From Defluviicoccus sp. bin129 (GTDB taxonomy: Bacteria > Pseudomonadota > Alphaproteobacteria > MPNO01): a stretch of DNA of 64,000 nucleotides. The notes below the pieces were generated by a model, which was given only the letters and a program-made list of their open reading frames with translations, did not search any database and had not been told where the DNA came from. Location of the stretch: positions 1-64,000 of the forward strand of contig MPNO01000012.1 in the NCBI GenBank assembly GCA_002239065.1, in the 5' to 3' direction. The first letter of the stretch is position 1. Each line of letters begins with the position of its first letter. Positions 34,285-42,150 of this stretch are shown piece after piece. The position numbers were made by a program, and so were the translations under genes.

Positions 34285-35247
34285 ATGAAGATGACCACCA
34301 TCGCGGCGGCGGCGCTTGCCGTCGCGCTGCCGGCGGGGCTTGCGGTCGCCGCCGACGACTATCCGAACAAGCCGATCAGCCTGATGATCGCCTACAGCCC
34401 GGGCGGCGCGACCGACTTCCAGGCCCGCATCGTCACCATGGTGGCGGCCAACAAGGACCTGCTGGCCCAGCCGATCGTCATCATCAACCGGCCGGGCGCC
34501 GGCGGCCGGACGGGCTGGAACCACTTCGCTTCCAAGGCGTCGACCGACGGCTACCAGCTCGCGGCCTATAACGTCCCGCACTTCATCGCCCAGTCGATCA
34601 AGTTCAAGGTCAAGTACAACATCGACAACCTCGAGCCGATCGCCAACTGGGGCGCCGATCCGGCGGTGCTGGTCGTCAACAAGGACAGCAAGTTCAATTC
34701 GGTGAAGGACCTGGCGGCCTGGGCGAAGGACAACCCGGGCAAGGTGACGGTCTCGGGCGCCGGCCTGTTCGTCGGCCACCACATCGCCTTCCTGCAGATC
34801 CAGAACGCCCTCGGCGTGAAGCTGAGCTATGTCCCGCACAAGGGCGGCGCGCCGGCGCTCAAGTCGGTGCTGGGCGGCCAGGTGATGGCGGGGGTCAACA
34901 ACCTGTCGGACGCGTTCCGCAGCCGCGCCAATCTGAAGATCCTCGGCATCGCCGATCTCCAGCGGGACAAGCAGTTCCTGCCCGACGTCCCGACCTTCAA
35001 GGAGCAGGGCTACGATGTCGACGATTCGTCGGTGAACTTCCGCGGCATCATGGTCCGCAAGGGCACGCCGCAGGCGGTCATCGACAAGCTGGCCAAGATC
35101 GCGCCCGCCATGTTCGCGAACGGGCGCGTCGCCAAGCAGATGCGTATCGGCGGCTCGCCCATCCGCATCATGGACCGCGCCGCGGTGAAAAAGATGTGGG
35201 CCGAGCGCCAGACCTTCTTGACCGGCCTGCTCAAGGGGCTGAAATAG
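34285..35247 (+). CDS. tctC: TctC-type solute-binding protein (Bug family)
   Basis: A 320-residue periplasmic binding protein. GGAGGA precedes the ATG. The signal peptide is MKMTTIAAAALAVALPAGLA, cut near AVA-A. The mature part has the Bug/TctC pattern: DDYPNKPISLMIAYSPGGAT, then VIINRPGAGGRTGWNHFASK and later SYVPHKGGAPALKSVLGGQV. It captures the anionic substrate for TctAB. A strong stem-loop lies 18 bases after its stop, before sauS. The substrate is inferred from the downstream genes, not from the protein itself. Confidence 0.9.
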   Translation: MKMTTIAAAALAVALPAGLAVAADDYPNKPISLMIAYSPGGATDFQARIVTMVAANKDLLAQPIVIINRPGAGGRTGWNHFASKASTDGYQLAAYNVPHFIAQSIKFKVKYNIDNLEPIANWGADPAVLVVNKDSKFNSVKDLAAWAKDNPGKVTVSGAGLFVGHHIAFLQIQNALGVKLSYVPHKGGAPALKSVLGGQVMAGVNNLSDAFRSRANLKILGIADLQRDKQFLPDVPTFKEQGYDVDDSSVNFRGIMVRKGTPQAVIDKLAKIAPAMFANGRVAKQMRIGGSPIRIMDRAAVKKMWAERQTFLTGLLKGLK

Positions 35248-35264
35248 GCGTATTCCCCGGCAAC

Positions 35265-35301
35265 CCGCCGCCGTCCGTCGCGAGAAGGCGGATGGCGGCG
35301 G
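35265..35301 (+). other. Intercistronic stem-loop between tctC and sauS
   Basis: CCGCCGCCGTCC (35265-35276) pairs with GGATGGCGGCGG (35290-35301), eleven Watson-Crick pairs plus one G-T, around a 13-base loop. It starts 18 bases after the tctC stop and ends 26 bases before the sauS start. No T-run follows. It probably lowers read-through or protects the tctC message from 3' decay. Confidence 0.6.
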
Positions 35302-35327
35302 CGCCCGGCCAATATACGGAGAGCGCG

Positions 35328-36785
35328 GTGACTGACGAGCTTGTGGCAACGATGGCCCGGCCGCCAACGGACGAGGGGGCGATGCCGGATTCGGATCCGG
35401 AAACCATCGTCGCCGGCCTGATCGACCGGGCCCGGGCGGCGATGGATGCTTACGAGAACCACGACCAGGCGCGGGTCGACGAGGCCGTCACCGCGCTCGC
35501 CTGGTCGCTCTACAAGCCGGAGAACGCCCGGGCGCTGGCCGAGCTGGCGGTCGAGGACACCGGGCTCGGCGACGTGGAGAGCAAGGTCGTCAAGAACACC
35601 CGCAAGACGTTCGGCACCCTGCGCGACCTGATGCGGGTCCGCACGGTCGGCGTGATCGAGGATCTGCCCGGGCGCGGCCTGGTGAAGTACGGCAAGCCGG
35701 TCGGTGTCGTCGGCGCCGTCTGCCCGTCGACCAACCCGGCGGCGACCCCGGTCAACAAGGCCATGATGGCGCTGAAGGGCGGCAACGCGGTCATCATCGC
35801 GCCCTCGCCCGCGGGCCAGAAGACCACGCTGGAGACCGTGCGCCTGATGCGCGCGGAGCTCGCCAAGGCCGGCCATCCGCAAGACCTGGTGCAGATCCTG
35901 CCGCCGCCGGTCGACAAGGCGATGACCCAGGCGCTGATGAACCGGAGCGATCTAGTCGTCGTCACCGGCAGCCAGAACAACGTCCGCCGCGCGATGAAAT
36001 CCGGCACGGTGACCATCGGCGTCGGCCCCGGCAACGTGCCGGTCATCATCGATTCGACCGCCGATCTCGCCGACGCGGCGCAAAAGATCTGCGCGTCCAA
36101 GATCTTCGACAACGCGACTTCCTGCTCGTCGGAGAACGCCGTCATCGTTCTCGACGATGTCTACGAAGCCGCCATGGCGGCGCTGGTCGAGGCCGGCGGC
36201 TACCGCTGCACCCCGTCCGAGAAGGCGGAAATCGAGGCTGTGCTGTGGCGGGGCGGGATGCTGAACCGCCGCGTCATCGCCAAGGACGCCGATGTCGCCG
36301 CGCGCGCCTTCGGACTGCCGGAAGCGGCCGAACGCGCCAAATTCTTCATGGTCGAGGAGGCGGAGGTCGGCGGCAAACACTCCTTCGCCGACGAGAAGCT
36401 CTCGCTGGTGCTCACGGTCTACCGCGCCGGGGATTTCGCCGACGCCAGGCGGATCGCGACGGCGATCCTGCGGGTCACCGGCCTCGGCCACTCGGTCGGC
36501 ATCCACACCGCGGACCCGGACCGGGCGCGCGAGCTCGCGGCGTCGACCGATGTCGTCCGGGTGCTGGTCAACCAAGCCCACACCTTCGGCAACGGCGGCA
36601 GCTTCGACAACGCCATGCCGTTCACCCTGTCGATGGGCGGCGGCACATGGGCCGGCAACACGATCTCGGACAATCTCAACTGGTCCCATTTCATCAACGT
36701 CACCCATCTGGTGACCACGATCCCCGAGGATCGGCCGAGCGAGGCGGAGATGTTCGCCGACCACTGGGCGAAATATGGGCGCTAG
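35328..36785 (+). CDS. sauS: Acylating aldehyde dehydrogenase, probable sulfoacetaldehyde dehydrogenase SauS
   Basis: GTG at 35328 is taken as start because GGAG lies six bases upstream; ATGs at 35352 and 35382 are alternatives. The roughly 485-residue protein is a CoA-acylating aldehyde dehydrogenase with the SauS-type pattern: GKPVGVVGAVCPSTNPAATP, the NAD site TGSQNNVRRAMKSG, and the catalytic Cys in FDNATSCSSENAVIV. The C-terminal block is NQAHTFGNGGSFDNAMPFTL. In sulfoacetate degraders SauS reduces sulfoacetyl-CoA to sulfoacetaldehyde. The gene follows tctABC and precedes a CoA ligase pair, and xsc is in the same locus. Other short-chain acyl-CoA substrates remain possible. Confidence 0.8.
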   Translation: MTDELVATMARPPTDEGAMPDSDPETIVAGLIDRARAAMDAYENHDQARVDEAVTALAWSLYKPENARALAELAVEDTGLGDVESKVVKNTRKTFGTLRDLMRVRTVGVIEDLPGRGLVKYGKPVGVVGAVCPSTNPAATPVNKAMMALKGGNAVIIAPSPAGQKTTLETVRLMRAELAKAGHPQDLVQILPPPVDKAMTQALMNRSDLVVVTGSQNNVRRAMKSGTVTIGVGPGNVPVIIDSTADLADAAQKICASKIFDNATSCSSENAVIVLDDVYEAAMAALVEAGGYRCTPSEKAEIEAVLWRGGMLNRRVIAKDADVAARAFGLPEAAERAKFFMVEEAEVGGKHSFADEKLSLVLTVYRAGDFADARRIATAILRVTGLGHSVGIHTADPDRARELAASTDVVRVLVNQAHTFGNGGSFDNAMPFTLSMGGGTWAGNTISDNLNWSHFINVTHLVTTIPEDRPSEAEMFADHWAKYGR

Positions 36786-36827
36786 ACACGCCCGCCCGGG
36801 CACGCGCGGGCGCGATCGCGGCACGCC

Positions 36828-37958
36828 ATGAATTTCGAGGAACATGCCGGCAAGGCGCTGCTCAAGGCGCGGGGAATGCCGGTACCCGACGGAAGGACGG
36901 TCGATTCGCCCGATGGCGCGGCCGACGCCGCGAACGCGCTCGGCGGACCCTGCATCGTCAAGGCCCAGGCGCCGACCGGCAAGCGCGGCAAGGCCGGCGG
37001 TATCCGTCCCGCGGACTCGCCCCGGGAGGCCCGCGCCGCGGCGTCGAACATTCTCGGCATGGCCATCGACGGATATCGGGTCGAACGCCTGCTCGTCGAG
37101 CGGCGGATCGCGATTGCCGCCGAGCTCTACGCCGCGGTGCTGACGGATCCGGAGAGCCGCGGGCCGGTCGTGCTGTTCTCGACGAAAGGCGGCATGGAGG
37201 TCGAGGAAATCGCCGCCGCCGAGCCCGGGGCCATGCGCCGGATCGAGGTCGATATCGCCCGGGGACTGACCGCCGGGCAGGCTTCCGCTGCCCTGTCCGG
37301 CATGGACCTGCTCGGACAATCGGATGCGGTCGCTTGGTTTCTGGCCAAGCTGTACGCGGCCTATCGGGCGCTCGATGCGGAATTGCTGGAAATCAATCCG
37401 CTGGCGCTGACCGATGACGGCCGGCTGCTCTGTCTCGACTGCAAGTACACGATGGACGATTCATCGGCCGGCCGGCAGGCGCCGGTGGCCGAAGCCGGCG
37501 CGCCCGAACGCATGACGGCGCTGGAGGCCGAAGCCCATGAAGCGGGCCTGAAGTATATCGAGCTCGACGGCAGCGTCGGCGTGCTGGCCAACGGCGCAGG
37601 GCTCACCATGGCGACCATGGACGCGATCGCCCATTACGGGGGCCGGCCGGCCAATTTCCTGGAGATCGGCGGCGAGGCCTATACCAAGGCCGAGACCGCG
37701 CTCACCATCCTGCTCGGGAATCCCGGCATCCGGTCCCTGCTGATCAATTTCTGCGGCGCCTTCGCGCGAACCGACGTGATGGCGGAAGGCGTCGTCCGGG
37801 CGTGGCGGAAGCTCGATCCCGATATCCCGGTCTTCTTCTCCATCCACGGCACCGGGGAGGAAGAGGCGGTGGCGCTGGTCGAACGCGAGCTGGGCCACCG
37901 GCCCTACGATTTGATGGACGATGCGGTGCGGGCGGCGGTCGGCGCGGCGGCGTCATGA
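36828..37958 (+). CDS. Succinyl-CoA-synthetase beta-like subunit of an NDP-forming acyl-CoA ligase
   Basis: A 376-residue ATP-grasp protein of the SucC/MtkA group. The opening is MNFEEHAGKALLKARGMPVP, the nucleotide-binding region is CIVKAQAPTGKRGKAGGIRP, and the Mg/ATP segment is LDAELLEINPLALTDDGRLL. The ligase part has ANFLEIGGEAYTKAETALTI and LINFCGAFARTDVMAEGVVR. It pairs with the alpha subunit through a four-base overlap (ATGA). It makes an acyl-CoA from a carboxylate with ATP or GTP. Placement between sauS and the end of the tct operon, away from other TCA genes, suggests a sulfoacetate-CoA ligase function. This is inference. Confidence 0.78.
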   Translation: MNFEEHAGKALLKARGMPVPDGRTVDSPDGAADAANALGGPCIVKAQAPTGKRGKAGGIRPADSPREARAAASNILGMAIDGYRVERLLVERRIAIAAELYAAVLTDPESRGPVVLFSTKGGMEVEEIAAAEPGAMRRIEVDIARGLTAGQASAALSGMDLLGQSDAVAWFLAKLYAAYRALDAELLEINPLALTDDGRLLCLDCKYTMDDSSAGRQAPVAEAGAPERMTALEAEAHEAGLKYIELDGSVGVLANGAGLTMATMDAIAHYGGRPANFLEIGGEAYTKAETALTILLGNPGIRSLLINFCGAFARTDVMAEGVVRAWRKLDPDIPVFFSIHGTGEEEAVALVERELGHRPYDLMDDAVRAAVGAAAS

Positions 37959-38851
37959 TCCTGCGCCGGGAACACCGCATCCTGGTCCAGGGCGTGACCG
38001 GAAAGCAGGGCAGCTTCTGGACCCGGGCGATGATCGACTACGGCGCGGCGGCGGTCGGCGGGGTCAATCCCCGAAAAGCCGGAACGGTGCATCTCGGCCT
38101 GCCGGTCTTCGCTTCGGCCGTCGAGGCGGCCCGGGAAGCGCCGTTCGACGCGGCGCTGATGTTCATTCCCCCGGCGATGGCGAGACAGGCCGCGTTCGAT
38201 GCCTGCGAGGCCGGCGCGCGACTCGTGGTCTGCCTGACCGAGCATATCCCGGCCCATGACGTGATGGAGATGCTGGCGGCGGCGCGGGCCAACGGCACGC
38301 GGATCGTGGGGCCCAACACCGCCGGGCTGGTCACCCCCGGGGAAACCTTCGCGGGCATCCTGCCGGCGTTCAATCGGAGGGTGTTCCGGCCCGGGGGCGT
38401 CGGGGTGATTTCCCGCTCCGGCAGCCTGGGAACCCTGGTCAGCCTCGTGCTGACCCAGCACGGCTACGGCCAGTCGGCGGTCTACGGCGTCGGCGGCGAT
38501 CCGATCGTCGGCACGACGACGCGCGAAGCGCTCGAAATCCTCGACGCCGACCCGCGCACCGAGGCGGTGGTGATCTGCGGCGAGATCGGCGGCAGCGCCG
38601 AAGAGGAGGCCGCCGAATACGCCGCCGGCATGGCCAAGCCGGTGGTCGCCTTCGTGGCCGGCCGCACCTCGCCGCCGGGGAAGAAAATGGGCCATGCCGG
38701 CGCAATAATCGCCGGCGGAAAGGGCGACTACCGCTCCAAGCGAACGGCGCTGGAGGCCGCGGGTGTCGCCGTCGCCGATGTGCCGAGCGACATTCCCGGA
38801 CTGCTGTCGGCGGTCACAGCAGACAGACGCGCTCCGCCAATTCGTCGATGA
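37955..38851 (+). CDS. Succinyl-CoA-synthetase alpha-like subunit of an NDP-forming acyl-CoA ligase
   Basis: A 298-residue SucD-like protein. The CoA-binding domain is [20 protein letters not shown] with [18 protein letters not shown]. The catalytic phosphohistidine lies in [35 protein letters not shown] block is also present. It forms the ligase with the preceding beta subunit. Its 3' end overlaps the convergent acetolactate-synthase-like gene by 38 bases, so the final residues ([11 protein letters not shown]) are shared with antisense coding DNA. It is the last gene of the tct-sauS unit. Confidence 0.8.
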   Translation: MILRREHRILVQGVTGKQGSFWTRAMIDYGAAAVGGVNPRKAGTVHLGLPVFASAVEAAREAPFDAALMFIPPAMARQAAFDACEAGARLVVCLTEHIPAHDVMEMLAAARANGTRIVGPNTAGLVTPGETFAGILPAFNRRVFRPGGVGVISRSGSLGTLVSLVLTQHGYGQSAVYGVGGDPIVGTTTREALEILDADPRTEAVVICGEIGGSAEEEAAEYAAGMAKPVVAFVAGRTSPPGKKMGHAGAIIAGGKGDYRSKRTALEAAGVAVADVPSDIPGLLSAVTADRRAPPIRR

Positions 38852-40499
38852 GCACGCGCTGGTTTTCGCGGTAGTCGATCGGCGCTTCGACGACGTGCAC
38901 GCCGCCGTCCCGGAAACAGCTCTCGAGCAACGGCGCGAACCCGTCCGCCGCGCCGACGCGGTGCCCCGCCGCGCCATAGCTCGCGGCGTAGGAAACGAAG
39001 TCCGGGTTGCCGAAGCCGAGCCCCCAATCGGGCAGCCCCGCATCGGCCTGTTTCCAGCGGATCATGCCGTAGCTGTCGTCGCGCAGAATCAGCACCACCA
39101 GGTCGAGGCCGAGGCGGACGGCGGTTTCCAGCTCCTGGCTGTTCATCATGAAGCCGCCATCGCCGCAGATCGCCATCACCCGGCGGCCGGGGTACAGCAT
39201 CGCCGTCATCATCGCCGAGGGGAGGCCGGCTCCCATGGTCGCCAGCGCGTTGTCGAGCAGCACCGTGTTCGATTGCCGGGTCGGGTAGTTGCGCGCGAAC
39301 CAGATCTTGTAGGTCCCGTTGTCCAGCGCGACGATGCCGTCCGGCGGCATGACGGAGCGCACGTCGGCGACGACGCGCTGGGGCAGCAGCGGAAACGACG
39401 GGTCGTCGGCGCGCTCGGCGATATGCGCCGTCACCTCTTCGCGCACCCGCTTGAAATAGGTGAAATCGTGCCCGGGCTGCGGTTCCAGCCGTTCGGTGAG
39501 GCGCCGGAAGCTGGACGCGATGTCGCCCACCAGCTCGAGCTGCGGGAAATAGACCTCGTCGACCTCGCTGGGGCTGAAATTGACGTGGATGACCTTCTTG
39601 CCGCCGTGCTCCATGAAGAAGGGCGGCTTCTCCACCACGTCATGGCCGGCATTGATCACCAGATCCGCGCGGTCGATGGCGCAGTGCACGTAGTCGCCCG
39701 CCGACAGCGCCGCGGTGCCGATATGGAGGTCCTGGAACCGGCCGATCACGCCCTTGCCCATCTGGGTGTCGAAATGAGGAATTCCCGTCTTGGCGACGAA
39801 ATCTTCGAGCGCGGCGATGATGCGCTTGCGGTTGGCGCCGGCGCCGACCAGCAGCAGCGGGAACCGGGCCGCGCGGATCATCTCGACGGCGCGGTCGACG
39901 GCCAGCGGGTCGCAGTGCGGCCGTCGCGCCGATGTCGGCGGGAACAGGGGCTGGTCGTCGACCGGTTCGGCGGCGATGTCCTCGGGCAGTTCGATATGCA
40001 CCGCGCCCGGCCGCTCCTGTTCGGCCAGCCGGAACGCCTCCCGGACGACGCTGGGGATGGTGCTCCCGTCGACGATCTGCCTGGCGTATTTGGTGAGCGG
40101 CCGCATCATCGCCACCACGTCAACGATCTGGAAGCGACCCTGCTTGCTGGTCCGGATCGGCTTCTGGCCGGTGATCATCATCATCGGCATGGCGCCCAGC
40201 TGGGCGTAGGCCGCCGCGGTGACCAGATTGGTCGCGCCCGGACCCAGCGTCGCCAGGCACACGCCGGCCTTGCCGGTCAGCCGGCCGTAAGTGGCCGCCA
40301 TGAAGCCCGCCCCCTGCTCGTGGCGGGTCAACACCAGCTCGATCCGGGAGGTGCGCAGCGAGTCGAGGAAATCGAGGTTCTCCTCGCCGGGCACGCCGAA
40401 GACGTACTCCACCCCCTCGTTTTCCAATGCCTTGACCAGCAAGTCCGACGCCCGCATCCGTCTGCCGCCGGTCTCGGCGGCGGTTGGTTCGGTGCTCAT
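38814..40499 (-). CDS. Acetolactate-synthase-like ThDP enzyme, large subunit
   Basis: A 561-residue ThDP enzyme of the acetolactate synthase/ALS-like family. The catalytic Glu is in LVLTRHEQGAGFMAATYGRL, the central domain follows, and the ThDP motif is CGDGGFMMNSQELETAVRLG with a later ILRDDSYGMIRWKQ. No regulatory small subunit (IlvH) is next to it, so it is more likely catabolic or specialised than part of branched-chain amino acid synthesis. It lies 30 bases downstream of a glutamate-synthase-like gene on the minus strand and converges with the sauS operon. Its substrate is unknown. Confidence 0.8.
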   Translation of the reverse strand: MSTEPTAAETGGRRMRASDLLVKALENEGVEYVFGVPGEENLDFLDSLRTSRIELVLTRHEQGAGFMAATYGRLTGKAGVCLATLGPGATNLVTAAAYAQLGAMPMMMITGQKPIRTSKQGRFQIVDVVAMMRPLTKYARQIVDGSTIPSVVREAFRLAEQERPGAVHIELPEDIAAEPVDDQPLFPPTSARRPHCDPLAVDRAVEMIRAARFPLLLVGAGANRKRIIAALEDFVAKTGIPHFDTQMGKGVIGRFQDLHIGTAALSAGDYVHCAIDRADLVINAGHDVVEKPPFFMEHGGKKVIHVNFSPSEVDEVYFPQLELVGDIASSFRRLTERLEPQPGHDFTYFKRVREEVTAHIAERADDPSFPLLPQRVVADVRSVMPPDGIVALDNGTYKIWFARNYPTRQSNTVLLDNALATMGAGLPSAMMTAMLYPGRRVMAICGDGGFMMNSQELETAVRLGLDLVVLILRDDSYGMIRWKQADAGLPDWGLGFGNPDFVSYAASYGAAGHRVGAADGFAPLLESCFRDGGVHVVEAPIDYRENQRVLIDELAERVCLL

Positions 40500-40529
40500 G
40501 GGAGGCTCCTCGAAGGCTGGCGGATTGGC

Positions 40530-42053
40530 CTATGCAACGTCGCGGGACGCATATTCGGGAAGCAGATCGGGAACCGGGTAGCGCTCGTCGAGGGGGATCG
40601 ACTTGCCGTCCCCCAGCGCGACCCGGCAGTGATAGCGCTTGAGCGCGCGCGGATGTGCGACCCCGCAGGAGTGGCTGATGATGCCGGTGCCGTAGCGCAG
40701 CTTGTCGACGAAGTTCTTGACCCGCACGGCCTTGACCTCCGGATCGAGCCCGCGCTGTAATCGGCGGTCGTGGGTGGTGATCCCGGTGGGGCATGTGTTG
40801 CGGTTGCACTTGAGCGACTGGATGCAGCCAAGCGCGAACATGAAGCCGCGCGCCGACACCACGAAATCCGCGCCCACGCAGTACGCCCATGCCACTTCCG
40901 CCGGCGTGATCAGCTTGCCCGAGGCGATCACCCTGACCCGTTCCCGCAACCCGTGGCGCATCAGGGTGTCGACCACGACCGGCAGCGCTTCCTTGATCGG
41001 CATGCCGACATTGTCCATCAGCGGCATGGGCGCCGCCCCGGTGCCGCCGTCGCCGGAATCCACGGTGATGAAATCCGGTGCCGATTCCACGCCGCGCGCG
41101 TGAACCTCCCGGCACATGCTCTCGATCCAGCCATACGCGCCGACCACGGTCTTGAAGCCGACCGGCTTTCCGGTGACGTCGCGAATGCGGCGGATCGCGT
41201 CCAGCAGGTCGGGCACGGAATCGATGTCGAGGTGGCGGTTCGGCGAGATCGAGTCCCGGTACGGCGGGATGCCGCGGATCCCGGCGATCTCCTCGGTGAC
41301 CTTGGCGGCCGGCAGGATGCCGCCCTTGCCCGGCTTGGCGCCCTGGCTGAGCTTGAGTTCGAACATCCGGATCTGTTCATGGGCCGCCACCTCGCGCAGC
41401 CTGTCGTCGCTCAAATTGCCCTCGCCGTCGCGCACCCCGTATTTCGCGGTGCCGATCTGGAACACGACGTCGCAGCCGCCTTCGAGGTGGTAGGGCGCCA
41501 ACCCGCCCTCGCCGGTATTGAGCCAGCAGCCGGCGAGCGCGGCGCCCTTCGACAGGGCGCGGACCGCGGGTTGCGAGATCGCGCCGAAGCTCATGCCCGA
41601 AACGTTGACGATCGACTGGGCCACATAGGGCTGCCGGGCGAACGGGCCGATGGTCAGCGCCGGCGCCGGTTCGCTGTCCTCGTCGATCTTCGGGAACGGG
41701 CAGTTGACGAAGATGACCGTGCCCGCCGGCAGGAGCGATTTCGTCGAGCCGAACGCGACCGTGTTGTCGACGCCGCGCGAGGACTTGTAGACCCAGTCGC
41801 GCTCCGCCCTGTTAAAGGGCATTTCTTCGCGATCCATGGCGAAGAAATACTGCCGGAAATATTCGCCGAGGGTGGTGAAGAGACGGCGAAACCGGCCGAT
41901 GACCGGATAGTTGCGCCGTACCGCGTCCGCCGTCTGCGAGACGTCGATGACGAACATCACCGCGACGACCAGGAAGACGATGCCCAGGGCCAGCACGAAC
42001 AACGTCGTCAGGACGTTTATGCCGGTCATCGTGAAAGAGGCGAACAAGGACAT
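40530..42053 (-). CDS. FMN-binding glutamate-synthase-like protein
   Basis: A 507-residue protein that resembles only the FMN/synthase core of GltB, without the glutaminase domain. The first 40 residues are a membrane anchor (VLTTLFVLALGIVFLVVAVM). The core shows SGMSFGAISQPAVRALSKGA, then SQGAKPGKGGILPAAKVTEE, PNRHLDIDSVPDLLDAIRRI and DFITVDSGDGGTGAAPMPLM. The [3Fe-4S] cysteines are in CIQSLKCNRNTCPTGI (C-x5-C-x4-C). A GGAAGGG site precedes the ATG. Stand-alone proteins of this kind are widespread and their reaction is not settled. It is co-directional with the ALS-like gene. Confidence 0.82.
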   Translation of the reverse strand: MSLFASFTMTGINVLTTLFVLALGIVFLVVAVMFVIDVSQTADAVRRNYPVIGRFRRLFTTLGEYFRQYFFAMDREEMPFNRAERDWVYKSSRGVDNTVAFGSTKSLLPAGTVIFVNCPFPKIDEDSEPAPALTIGPFARQPYVAQSIVNVSGMSFGAISQPAVRALSKGAALAGCWLNTGEGGLAPYHLEGGCDVVFQIGTAKYGVRDGEGNLSDDRLREVAAHEQIRMFELKLSQGAKPGKGGILPAAKVTEEIAGIRGIPPYRDSISPNRHLDIDSVPDLLDAIRRIRDVTGKPVGFKTVVGAYGWIESMCREVHARGVESAPDFITVDSGDGGTGAAPMPLMDNVGMPIKEALPVVVDTLMRHGLRERVRVIASGKLITPAEVAWAYCVGADFVVSARGFMFALGCIQSLKCNRNTCPTGITTHDRRLQRGLDPEVKAVRVKNFVDKLRYGTGIISHSCGVAHPRALKRYHCRVALGDGKSIPLDERYPVPDLLPEYASRDVA

Positions 42054-42150
42054 TGTGCAACCCTTCCGTTGCCCAGGCGGCGCCCGCGTTCGAGCCTGGA
42101 TCGCCCGCCGCGGTCGCCAGACCTTTCAAGTATAGCTTGACCCGCCCCGA

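Noticed and set aside
36828-38851. Housekeeping succinyl-CoA synthetase (sucCD)
   Set aside because: No TCA genes are adjacent, and the pair is embedded behind tctABC-sauS with coupled translation. Still possible in principle, so no gene symbols were given.
38814-40499. Biosynthetic acetolactate synthase ilvB
   Set aside because: No ilvH/ilvC neighbour; the nearest co-directional gene is a glutamate-synthase-like protein. The sequence alone does not support the biosynthetic label.
40530-42053. Full glutamate synthase gltB
   Set aside because: The length is a third of GltB, the glutaminase domain is missing and a membrane anchor is present.
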